DNA of 64,000 bases, taken from contig CAWHZY010000021.1 of the NCBI GenBank assembly GCA_963833955.1, positions 62,001-126,000 on the forward strand. Reading direction: 5' to 3'. Below, piece after piece: positions 7,818-15,203 of the stretch (within the stretch, counting starts at the first letter, position 1; the number at the start of each line of letters is the position of its first letter). The DNA comes from Roseiarcus sp963833955. Its GTDB lineage: Bacteria > Pseudomonadota > Alphaproteobacteria > Rhizobiales > Beijerinckiaceae. A program made the position numbers and the translations under genes. Below the pieces are notes generated by a model that made no database searches, had not been told where the DNA came from, and saw nothing but the letters and a program-made list of their open reading frames with translations.

Positions 7818-9374
7818 CTATTCCGCCGCGACGCGCGCGGGCGCCTTGGCGAAATCCTCGCTGAAATGATTGAGCGCGCTTAGCACCGGCATGGGCGCAA
7901 GGCCGCCGAGGGCGCAGAGGGAGCCGTCCGTCATCACTTCGCAAAGATCGCGCAAAAGTTGGACGTTCTTTGGGCGGTCCTGGCCGGCTATGATCTTGTC
8001 GACAGTCTCGACCCCGCGGGTCGAACCGATCCGGCAGGGCGTGCACTTGCCGCAGCTTTCCTTGGCGCAGAATTCCATGGCGAAACGCGCCTGGCGCGCC
8101 ATGTCGACGCTGTCGTCGAAAACGACGATCCCGCCATGGCCCAGCATGCCGCCCGCAGCAGCCATCGACTCATAGTCGAGCGGCGTATCGAGGAGCGACC
8201 CGGGAAGATAGGCGCCAAGCGGTCCGCCGACCTGGATTGCGCGGATCGGCCGGCCGGTCCGCGTGCCGCCGCCAAAGCCTTCGACGAGATCGCGCAAAGT
8301 CGCACCGAAGGCGAGTTCGACGAGCCCGCCGTAGCGAATGTTGCCGGCAAGCTGAAACGGCTGCGAGCCGAGCGACCGTCCCACGCCATAGGCGGCATAG
8401 GCCTTCGCGCCGTGCTCAAGAATCCACGGCGTGGAGGCAAAGCTCAACACATTGTTGATGATGGTCGGCTTGCCGAACAGGCCTGAAATCGCGGGCAGCG
8501 GCGGCTTGACGCGGATTTGCCCGCGCTTTCCCTCCAGGCTTTCCAAGAGCGACGTTTCCTCGCCGCAGATATAGGCGCCAGCCCCGAGTCTGGCCTCGAG
8601 ATTGAACGCGTGGCCGGAGCCAAGCACGCTCGGACCCAGAAGGCCGGCCGCCCGCCCGCGCTCGATCGCCCGCTGAAAGGTCGCGAACGCATGCGGGTAT
8701 TCGGAGCGGATGTAAACGTAACCTCGGGTCGCGCCGACGGAGACGCCCGCTATCACCATGCCCTCGATGAGAAGGAAAGGATCGCCCTCCATCAACATGC
8801 GGTCGGCAAACGTGCCGCTGTCGCCCTCGTCGGCGTTGCAGACGACGTATTTTTGATCGGCGTCGACGCCTGCGGTCGTGCGCCATTTGATGCCAGTCGG
8901 AAAACCTGCCCCGCCCCGCCCGCGAAGGCCCGAGGCCAAAACCTCCTCGATCGTCGCCTTGGGCCCAAGCGCCAACGCGCGCTCTAATCCGCGAAGGCCG
9001 CCATGTCGGCGATAATCGTCAAGCGACAGCGGGTCGGTCAGTCCGCAGCGCGCGAATATGAGGCGCTGCTGCTTTGCGAGGTAAGGAATGTCCTCGAGCC
9101 GGCCGAGCGCCTTGGGATGAGCGCCACCGCTCAAGAACGACGCCTCGAACAATTGAGCCGTCTCACCCGCCGCGATCGGCCCGTAGCCGACTCGCCCCGC
9201 GGCGGTCTCGACCTCGACAAGCGGTTCAAGCCAAAAGAGGCCGCGCGATCCGGTCCGAACAAGCTCGACGTCAAGGCCCCGGCGGCGCGCCTCGTCGCGA
9301 ATTGCGTCTGCGACAAGGTCCGCGCCGACGGAGAGCGCCGAAGAATCCGCGGATACGAAGACGCGGATTCTCAT
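7818..9374 (-). CDS. fdsB: NAD-dependent formate dehydrogenase beta subunit (NuoF-like diaphorase)
   Basis: A 518-residue flavoprotein that passes electrons from the alpha subunit to NAD+. The N-terminal 100 residues are thioredoxin-like; the NuoF-type core carries the FMN/NAD loop RGRGGAGFPTG (151-161), the NADEGDSGTFADR segment (180-192) and the 4Fe-4S ligands ESCGKCTPC (Cys441, 444, 447) plus Cys487. It overlaps the end of fdsG by 4 bp (start ATG at 9374). The length and all cofactor motifs are normal for the family. Confidence 0.96.
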   Translation of the reverse strand: MRIRVFVSADSSALSVGADLVADAIRDEARRRGLDVELVRTGSRGLFWLEPLVEVETAAGRVGYGPIAAGETAQLFEASFLSGGAHPKALGRLEDIPYLAKQQRLIFARCGLTDPLSLDDYRRHGGLRGLERALALGPKATIEEVLASGLRGRGGAGFPTGIKWRTTAGVDADQKYVVCNADEGDSGTFADRMLMEGDPFLLIEGMVIAGVSVGATRGYVYIRSEYPHAFATFQRAIERGRAAGLLGPSVLGSGHAFNLEARLGAGAYICGEETSLLESLEGKRGQIRVKPPLPAISGLFGKPTIINNVLSFASTPWILEHGAKAYAAYGVGRSLGSQPFQLAGNIRYGGLVELAFGATLRDLVEGFGGGTRTGRPIRAIQVGGPLGAYLPGSLLDTPLDYESMAAAGGMLGHGGIVVFDDSVDMARQARFAMEFCAKESCGKCTPCRIGSTRGVETVDKIIAGQDRPKNVQLLRDLCEVMTDGSLCALGGLAPMPVLSALNHFSEDFAKAPARVAAE

Positions 9375-9904
9375 TGGGTTTTGCCTTGCGCTGCCGCGAC
9401 CATCGCGTCGATCCGATTGCGGTCCAGGCGGCCGATCGGCGTCCCGTCAAGCAAGGCGGCAGGGGAAAGGGCGCAATTGCCGAGGCAATAAACCGTTTCG
9501 ACGTGGAGGCCAGAATGGTTGTCGTCGTCGCCGACCTTGATCCCGTGACGAAGTTCAAGGTGCGAGACGAGGTCCTCGCAGCCCATCGCCTGACAGGATT
9601 CGGCGCGACAAAGCTTCAGCTCGCGGCCGTCCACGGGCGAGCGGCGGAAGTCGTGATAAAAACTGATCACGCCGAGTGTTTCGGCGCGCGAGATGTTCAA
9701 GGCGTCAGCGACGAGCGGAATGACGCGATCATCGATGTAGCCAAATTGCTCCTGCAGATCGTGCAGGATTGGCAGCGTGGCGCCTGGCGTGTCGCGCTTC
9801 CGGTCGATCAACGCTTGCGCTAAATCCAGATCAAAGGCCGCTCGGCCAGACACGATATCCTCCCGGATCACCTTAGAAATGCGCTTCGGGGGGTTTAGGT
9901 TCAA
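9371..9904 (-). CDS. fdsG: NAD-dependent formate dehydrogenase gamma subunit (NuoE-like)
   Basis: A NuoE-type 2Fe-2S protein completing the electron path of the soluble formate dehydrogenase. Cluster ligands are visible as LCRAESCQAMG (Cys99, Cys104) and VYCLGNCA (Cys140, Cys144). The open frame begins with TTG at 9904, which has no ribosome binding site; a GTG at 9853 is preceded by GGGAGG at ideal spacing and would still leave a family-length protein, so the true start may be there. It is the first structural gene of the operon, just after the LysR gene. Confidence 0.93.
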   Translation of the reverse strand: MNLNPPKRISKVIREDIVSGRAAFDLDLAQALIDRKRDTPGATLPILHDLQEQFGYIDDRVIPLVADALNISRAETLGVISFYHDFRRSPVDGRELKLCRAESCQAMGCEDLVSHLELRHGIKVGDDDNHSGLHVETVYCLGNCALSPAALLDGTPIGRLDRNRIDAMVAAAQGKTQ

Positions 9905-9923
9905 ATTGAACGTTTTGAATGAG

Positions 9924-9942
9924 CGATAGGAAAATCCTATCG
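9924..9942. promoter_or_regulatory. ATAG-N7-CTAT dyad, probable LysR/OxyR-type operator ahead of fdsG
   Basis: CGATAGGAAAATCCTATCG is a perfect 8-bp inverted repeat around AAA, containing ATAG-N7-CTAT (9926-9940), the half-site format of OxyR-class LysR regulators. It overlaps the stop codon of the LysR gene and lies 20 bp before the TTG of fdsG (about 70 bp before the alternative GTG). The same format recurs at 10926-10940, ahead of the LysR gene itself. Binding by that regulator is inferred. Confidence 0.65.
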
Positions 9943-10878
9943 ATCGGCGTTTCCCAGATTCTCGCCTCGTCGGCTCGGAGGCTGGATCAGCGCCGCGATA
10001 TCATCGGGCAATTGCATCGCGAACAGGTTGCGGGCGAGCGGCGAGGGCGGCTCGCGATCGCTCATCACGAGTCCGATGGTGCGTTGCGCGATCGGCTCGA
10101 CCAGTTCGATCGCTCTTGTGCCCTCCGGCACCCCGAAAAAGCGGAGGAGCTGGCGCGGCACGATGGCAGACCACTGGCCCGCGCTCACGTGCGAAACGAG
10201 ATTGAAGATCGAGTTGGTCTCCACCGCCGCGACGGGCTTCGCCCCAACCGAGCGAAAGACCCCGTCGACGATCCGCCGATTCTGCATGTCGGGCGTCAGC
10301 AGGCACAACGGCGTATTCGCCGCCTCCCGCCAGGTGACCTGCGCCCGGCCAGCGAGCGCGCCGCGGGCCGGTGTAAGAAAAAGATATTCCTCGACGCAGA
10401 CCGGTTTGGTCTTAACGTGCGCCATCGGTTCGGCGTCGAGATAGGTGAGGCCGACGTCGAGCTCGAATTCCTCGATCCCGCGATCGATTTCCTGGCTGTT
10501 CATGGAAATGACCGCGACCGTCACGCCGGGAAAGCGCGCGTAAAAGGGGCCGGTAAGCTGGGAAACCAGCGGCAACGCGGTCGGAATGACGCCGATTCGA
10601 AGCCGGCCGGTCAGGCCCTTGTCGATCTCATCAAGTCCGCGCCGAAGGTTCTCGACCTCTGCCAGGATCCGGTGGGCGTGGTCGAGGGCGACTTGCCCCT
10701 GCGGGGTCAGGCCCACATATCGGTGCCCGCGTTCGACGATCGGCGCCCCGAGATCGTCTTCGAGCAGGCGGATGGCCGCCGAAAGGGTCGGCTGCGACAC
10801 GTGACAGGCGTCTGCGGCACGGCCAAAGTGCTTTTCTCGCGCGAGCGCCACGAGATATTCGAGTTGACGGAGGACCAT
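9937..10878 (-). CDS. LysR-family regulator, likely activator of the fds operon
   Basis: A 313-residue LysR-type protein: winged helix-turn-helix at residues 1-65 (ALAREKHFGRAADACHVSQPTLSAAIRLLE), a linker helix and a substrate-binding domain from about residue 90. The N-terminus most resembles the OxyR-like branch. It is immediately upstream of fdsG on the same strand rather than divergent, with only 32 bp between stop and the TTG of fdsG. A regulator sitting next to fds genes is usual (FdsR-type, formate-responsive in other bacteria). Two matching dyads, one before each gene, support direct control of fds and itself; no peroxide-sensing cysteine pair of true OxyR is evident. Confidence 0.9.
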   Translation of the reverse strand: MVLRQLEYLVALAREKHFGRAADACHVSQPTLSAAIRLLEDDLGAPIVERGHRYVGLTPQGQVALDHAHRILAEVENLRRGLDEIDKGLTGRLRIGVIPTALPLVSQLTGPFYARFPGVTVAVISMNSQEIDRGIEEFELDVGLTYLDAEPMAHVKTKPVCVEEYLFLTPARGALAGRAQVTWREAANTPLCLLTPDMQNRRIVDGVFRSVGAKPVAAVETNSIFNLVSHVSAGQWSAIVPRQLLRFFGVPEGTRAIELVEPIAQRTIGLVMSDREPPSPLARNLFAMQLPDDIAALIQPPSRRGENLGNADR

Positions 10879-10925
10879 GACGCCCTATCCAGGCGCTCGT
10901 CGTGGCGCCCTCATGAGCCAAGGTC

Positions 10926-10940
10926 ATAGCAGGTTCCTAT
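10926..10940. promoter_or_regulatory. Second ATAG-N7-CTAT dyad upstream of the LysR gene
   Basis: ATAGCAGGTTCCTAT lies 48-62 bp upstream of the LysR start, exactly 1000 bp from the matching site ahead of fdsG. The shared outer format ATAG-N7-CTAT with different centres is what a dimeric LysR regulator site would look like. Autoregulation is inferred. Confidence 0.55.
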
Positions 10941-11007
10941 CGGGTTGGCCCTCTGTCCGGAGATCGCCCCATTTCGCAGTTAAGAGCCCGCTCCGAATGG
11001 AGGTCCG

Positions 11008-11616
11008 ATGCCGGAAGCTGAAGCCAACAAGGCGCCGCGATCGCGCGCGCTTGCGATCCGCATCGTCGCGATACTCGTCGCGATTGCACTGGTTGGCTTT
11101 GCGGCCTTCATGCTGACGAGCCCGTCTGAAAGGCCGCGCGGGGCGCTGATCGGCGGAGCCTTCGCGCTTCAAGACGGGGCCGGCAAGACGGTCAGCGATG
11201 AGACGCTGAAGGGGCGGCCGTTCCTGGTCTATTTCGGCTACACGCACTGCCCCGACGTCTGTCCGACCGAGCTTGCGCGCATCTCCGACATCTTAAGCAA
11301 GATGGGGAATAAGGCCATTCCGACGCTGTTCATCACCGTCGACCCGGATCGCGACACGCCAAAGGTGATGCAGGACTATGTCTCGAGCTTCAACCCCGCC
11401 ATGATCGGCCTTTCCGGCAGCCCGCAGGCGGTGGAAGCGACGGAGAAGACCTTTCGGGTCTACGCCCGCAAGGGTCAGAAGCAGCCCGACGGCGACTATT
11501 CGATGGACCACAGTTCGATCGTTTACCTCATGGACAAGAACGGGGCCTTCGTCGAAGCCTTCAATGTCGAGCGCTCGCCTGAGGACGCGGCCAAGGACCT
11601 TGAGAAGTATCTATGA
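11008..11616 (+). CDS. SCO1/SenC-family copper chaperone
   Basis: A 202-residue membrane-anchored thioredoxin-fold protein with one N-terminal transmembrane segment (about 17-36). The copper ligands are in place: CPDVCP (Cys81, Cys85) and the distal His168 in DYSMDHSS. SCO proteins deliver copper to the CuA centre of cytochrome oxidase or act as thiol-disulfide reductases outside the membrane. A good GGAGG precedes the ATG. No oxidase genes are adjacent, so this looks like a stand-alone copy. Confidence 0.93.
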   Translation: MPEAEANKAPRSRALAIRIVAILVAIALVGFAAFMLTSPSERPRGALIGGAFALQDGAGKTVSDETLKGRPFLVYFGYTHCPDVCPTELARISDILSKMGNKAIPTLFITVDPDRDTPKVMQDYVSSFNPAMIGLSGSPQAVEATEKTFRVYARKGQKQPDGDYSMDHSSIVYLMDKNGAFVEAFNVERSPEDAAKDLEKYL

Positions 11617-11698
11617 GTTCCGACGCCATTGTCCGACGGGGCGCGGCTTGCTAGAGCCTTCCACAAACGAAAGCATGGATAAGCAGAAAGTCTGACCA

Positions 11699-12304
11699 AT
11701 GGACAAGTTTACGACATTGACCGGAGTCGCGGCGCCGATGCCGATCGACAATATCGACACCGACATGATCATCCCCAAGCAATATCTCAAGACGATCAAG
11801 CGCACCGGCCTCGGCAAGGGCCTGTTCTCCGAAATGCGCTATCGCGAGGATGGCTCCGAGAACCCCGACTTCGTCCTCAACAAGCCGGCTTACCGAAAGG
11901 CGACAATCATCGTCGCGGGCGACAATTTCGGCTGCGGCTCGTCGCGTGAGCACGCGCCCTGGGCGCTGCTCGACTTCGGCGTCCGCTGCGTGATCGCGAC
12001 CGACTTCGCCGACATCTTCTACAACAATTGCTTCAAGAACGGCGTCCTGCCGATCCGGGTTTCGGCCGAAGACCTCGCCAAGCTCCAGGACGACGCCGAG
12101 CGCGGCGCGAACGCGACGCTGACCGTCGATCTGCCGGCGCAGGAGATCCGCGGTCCCGACGGCGGGGTCGTCAAGTTCGAGATCGATCCGTTCCGCAAGC
12201 AGTGCCTTATCGAGGGCCTCGACGACATCGGCCTGACTTTGGTCGAGGCGTCGGCGATCGACGCGCACGAGCAGAAGTCCGCCGCGGCCCATCCCTGGCG
12301 GTGA
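11699..12304 (+). CDS. leuD: 3-isopropylmalate dehydratase small subunit
   Basis: A 201-residue LeuD swivelling domain, partner of LeuC in leucine biosynthesis (isomerising 2- to 3-isopropylmalate). The family signature NFGCGSSREHAPWAL (about 76-90) and the N-terminal DNIDTDMIIPKQYLK are intact and the length is normal. leuC is not in the window, which is common in this group where leuC and leuD are separated. Confidence 0.96.
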   Translation: MDKFTTLTGVAAPMPIDNIDTDMIIPKQYLKTIKRTGLGKGLFSEMRYREDGSENPDFVLNKPAYRKATIIVAGDNFGCGSSREHAPWALLDFGVRCVIATDFADIFYNNCFKNGVLPIRVSAEDLAKLQDDAERGANATLTVDLPAQEIRGPDGGVVKFEIDPFRKQCLIEGLDDIGLTLVEASAIDAHEQKSAAAHPWR

Positions 12305-12710
12305 GCGGCTTCAAAGCGCGTTTTGTATCTGTAGATTAGTTGGCGTTCGCCCTGGCGGCGGCTGGCCGGCCGACAAATTTGGATTTTCTTGGCGCGTCGC
12401 CGTTTGGCTTTGAAACCCCCCGCTTTTGAGCCTTGGAATTTCTTGGATTTCCTTGGATTCTCTCGTCCGAATCGAGCCTTTTCAATGGGTTACGCGGGAT
12501 ACAGTCGCGAAAAATTTTTCATGGCCCTTTGCCCCTGTCGTTAGAAGCGCCAGGAGGGGAAAGTGCGGTCTTGGCGTTCGGAAGCCCAGGATTGTTCATG
12601 GGGCGAGCTTACCTTGTTTTCTGATTTTCTGCAATAAAATGTTGCCCACGCCACTCCCGTCCCCGCTTTAATTCGTTAAAAAACAGCCTAAATAACAATT
12701 ATATTATGTA
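12305..12710. other. AT-shifting intergenic region ahead of a foreign-looking cassette
   Basis: No gene is supported. Base composition falls from the usual high GC to clearly AT-rich by about 12650, which is unlike its surroundings and fits acquired DNA. Small open frames in 12426-12671 lack ribosome binding sites and family features. Confidence 0.5.
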
Positions 12711-12734
12711 TAGTTATAATTTTAGTTATAATTT
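12711..12734. repeat. Tandem 12-bp direct repeat at the cassette promoter
   Basis: TAGTTATAATTT occurs twice, head to tail (12711-12722 and 12723-12734). The second copy overlaps the -35 hexamer of the promoter that follows. This placement is typical of a repressor site; the XRE domain encoded downstream is the obvious candidate ligand, but that is inference. Confidence 0.7.
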
Positions 12735-12761
12735 GACACTATCTTTTCAGTCGCGTATGAT
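12733..12761 (+). promoter_or_regulatory. Near-consensus sigma-70 promoter
   Basis: TTGACA (12733-12738), a 17-bp spacer and TATGAT (12756-12761), a match of 11 of 12 to the housekeeping consensus. Transcription would begin about 12768, giving a leader of roughly 11 bases with GGAG before the ATG at 12780. Such strong consensus is unusual against this high-GC background. Confidence 0.75.
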
Positions 12762-12779
12762 CGGAACAATGGAGATTCC

Positions 12780-13335
12780 ATGACCCCCAATCAAGATGAC
12801 GCCATGGCTCTGATAGAGCCGATTCTTAAAACCCTACACGACTGTCTCTACGACGGTATGGCCTTTTACCTGGACACCGCCAACTACAACTCCGCGCGTC
12901 GCTGGCAGCAACGTGAGCGAACTGTAGCGGGATGTGTCAATGATCATACTTTCCATAAGTTGAGGGAGTCTCGAATGGAAAGCCCGGTTGCTACTTCCCC
13001 AGCATTCGCGGACTGGAAGTTCTAAATTATCGCGGGCTTGCGTTGATCCGTATCAAGAAGGTTAATGGTGCCGGGCGTGGGCGCAATGCGGCTACCAAAC
13101 AACAGATTGCATACGACGCACAGCTGAGTTTACCAGGGCTTCCTCCGGAAGCAGTGCGTTTAGTCGCAGGGTATCAGTCAGATGCAGCCTTTAGGGCCGT
13201 CCAACGCGTTATTATCTCAGCGCCGGTCGGAACGACAATTGCGTGGGCTGCGCAATCGTGGCTGTCGGTGACGCCGCATCATGGACTGACATCACTCCGT
13301 CGAGATTGCCGGGACTGATAGAACCGATCTTGTAG
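12780..13335 (+). pseudogene. Unknown protein gene with two frame breaks, first gene of XRE-ImmA cassette
   Basis: Three open pieces join into one protein of about 185 residues if one base is restored near 13017-13022 (joining ...AFADWK to LNYRGLALIRIKKVNG) and another near 13254-13256 (joining ...TTIAWAAQ to IVAVGDAASWTDITPSRLPG). The restored frame stops at 13335, 13 bp before the next gene, whose ribosome site GGAGG follows directly. I do not recognise a named family; the LPGLP and GYQSD motifs recall uncharacterised partners I have seen next to XRE-ImmA proteins, from memory only. It is led by a strong promoter. Broken gene or sequence error cannot be separated from this sequence alone. 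Confidence 0.6.
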
Positions 13336-13348
13336 AACGGAGGCATAG

Positions 13349-14416
13349 TTGAGCGATCTCCGTTTCAACGCCGAAATGCTGAAACTCGCGCGCGAGGCGC
13401 GCGACTTTACTCAATCGGACTTGGCTAAGAACGCGCATGTCACACAGGCTTTGGTCTCGAAAATCGAGAATGGCCTGATCGCAAGTCCGTCTGAGGAGGT
13501 CGTTCAAAAACTCTCTGAGGCCGTTCGATTTCCACCAGGATATTTCTTTGAGAATTAAAGATTATCGGACTTCCCCCACTTTCATTTTCGGAAACGGGCG
13601 AAACTCGGGAGCAACGGTCTCTCGCGCGCATCGGTGCTATGATCAACATTCGTTTTCAGCATATCTCAAAATTGCTTCGATCCTACGATCATGAAATCGA
13701 GAAGCCTATTCCTCGCTTTGACTTTGGAGGGGAGACTGGGGCTGACGCCTGAGAAAGTCGCAGAACGCGTGCGCGGATATTGGATGGTCCCAAGGGGGCC
13801 AATCGCCAATGTTGTGGAATTGATTGAAGAGGCGGGCGGAATCGTAGTCCTCTGCAGATTTGGAACAAACCTTTTGGATGGTCTCAGTTTCCGCTCAGAG
13901 GGATTGCCGCCACTGTTTTTCATAAATCGCGATGTGGGAGGCGATCGATTTAAATTCTCGTTGGCCCATGAACTTGGGCATATGATCATGCATTCTGTTC
14001 CTGAAGATGACGAGAAAATGGAGAATGAGGCGCATAGGTTTGCAGCATCCCTTCTGATGCCAGCCGCTGAAATCCGGCCTTATTTGGCCAATCCAAAGCT
14101 TAGCACTCTTAGCAGAGTCAAAGCATACTGGAAAGTATCAATAAAATCTTTGATCAAACGCGCTCATGACTTGAAACTTGTAACCGATAATCAGTACCGG
14201 TGGTTGAACGTACAGTACACGAAGAATTTTAGCGCTGGAGAACCTGTCGCTATCGAATTGGAGAGGCCAGGTCTATTGCGGAGGATGGTTGAATATCATT
14301 TGCATGAATTACATTATAATATACAAGAACTTGCAAGTTTCCTATCGATTAACAAGGACGACCTTGAGCGAGCTTACGTCGATAAGCCCGGGCTCAGGCT
14401 AGTTGTTTCGAATTAA
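13349..14416 (+). pseudogene. XRE regulator-ImmA/IrrE metalloprotease fusion, frame-broken
   Basis: The pieces read as one protein of about 355 residues: an N-terminal XRE helix-turn-helix (AREARDFTQSDLAKNAHVTQ onwards, ending FPPGYFFEN), a linker containing ARIGAMINIR and HEIEKPIPRFDF in another frame, and an ImmA/IrrE domain with the zinc site HELGH (13967-13981). Frame changes are needed near 13555-13558, within the C-run 13573-13577, near 13607-13611 and in the G-run 13738-13741. ImmA-type proteases cleave repressors, and XRE-ImmA fusions are common in prophages, ICEs and toxin-antitoxin-like loci. The TTG start at 13349 has GGAGG five bases upstream. AT-rich codon use differs from neighbours. 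Confidence 0.8.
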
Positions 14417-14598
14417 TCTGTAGTTTGTGCCATTCATTGAGCAAAGCGCGAATGCTCGCCTCTTGATCAACGGCTGGACGGGCCTTTAAGTAATCGGCTT
14501 GGAGCCAATTTGGCTCGTGCGCGGCGATGGGCGGGGAGGTTGGCCCAATCAAGCGGGTCGAGATGATCCGCGTTTGCCGTCGCCGACGCAGCCTAGCT
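14394..14598 (-). other. Possible gene remnant
   Basis: The minus strand here encodes a protein-like tail (EPNWLQADYLKARPAVDQ through LNEWHKLQINSKQLA) that overlaps the end of the ImmA gene by a few codons. Upstream its frame runs into the shadow of the next gene and has no start signal. It may be the last piece of an older gene truncated when the cassette arrived; too little remains to name. Confidence 0.3.
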
Positions 14599-14937
14599 TC
14601 AAAACGCCATCGGCACGAAGAAACAATAGACGCCCGATTGGCCGTCGCTGCCCCCGCCGTTTGCGCCCGGCGCTCCGTCCTTGTCCCGATAGAAAATCCA
14701 GTAGTCGCCGTCCTGGCTCGGTAGCGCCACGGCGATCGGGATCGGGCGATGATACCCGTCGACGCGGTAGTAGTCGGCATACCGGTGGACCTGGTCAGGC
14801 GTCAGATGATGCGCGTCCGCTGGACCGCAGCATGAGGCTTTCACCCAATCGGGGATCGGGGCGCCGTTCGCCCATTGGTCGTGAGCGCATGCCGGGAGAG
14901 CGGCCAACGCTCCGAGGATCGCAATCAAAGCCCTCAT
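14599..14937 (-). CDS. Small secreted hypothetical protein
   Basis: A 112-residue protein with a clear signal peptide (MRALIAILGALAALPACA, cleavage near residue 18) followed by HDQWANGAPIPDWVKASCCG. A CC pair, an aromatic-rich middle (ADYYRVDGYHRPIP) and a Gly-rich loop before a final CFFVP are notable. I know similar short periplasmic proteins from Hyphomicrobiales genomes but no assigned function. It stands alone on the minus strand. Confidence 0.75.
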   Translation of the reverse strand: MRALIAILGALAALPACAHDQWANGAPIPDWVKASCCGPADAHHLTPDQVHRYADYYRVDGYHRPIPIAVALPSQDGDYWIFYRDKDGAPGANGGGSDGQSGVYCFFVPMAF

Positions 14938-15203
14938 GCTGCAAACCCCTCATGCCGCTTCCCGCGCTACGCTTTGTCGAACTTGACGCCCACGGACGTC
15001 TTCGCCTGGGCTTCACAACCAAGAACCTCCGGGTCTCCCATCCCCTCGCGCCGACGATCGTCTCGCCGCATTCATCCCCATTGCGCATCCGGCGCTCACC
15101 GGCAAGCCAGGACCCCCATTTCGGCAACAGCGGTTGATTCCACGCAGCCCCATCATCGTTTAGTGTGCCTCTTCAGTCGGCAAAGGGCGAATGCTCGGCT
15201 CTG

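Noticed and set aside
8047..9374. Possible fusion of fdsA with upstream sequence (open to 8046)
   Set aside because: The extension lies inside fdsB in another frame; the start at 7806 has a good ribosome site.
10930..10944. GTTC-N7-GTTG resembling an alphaproteobacterial LexA box
   Set aside because: Last base of the second half-site mismatches and the position coincides with the better supported LysR-type dyad.
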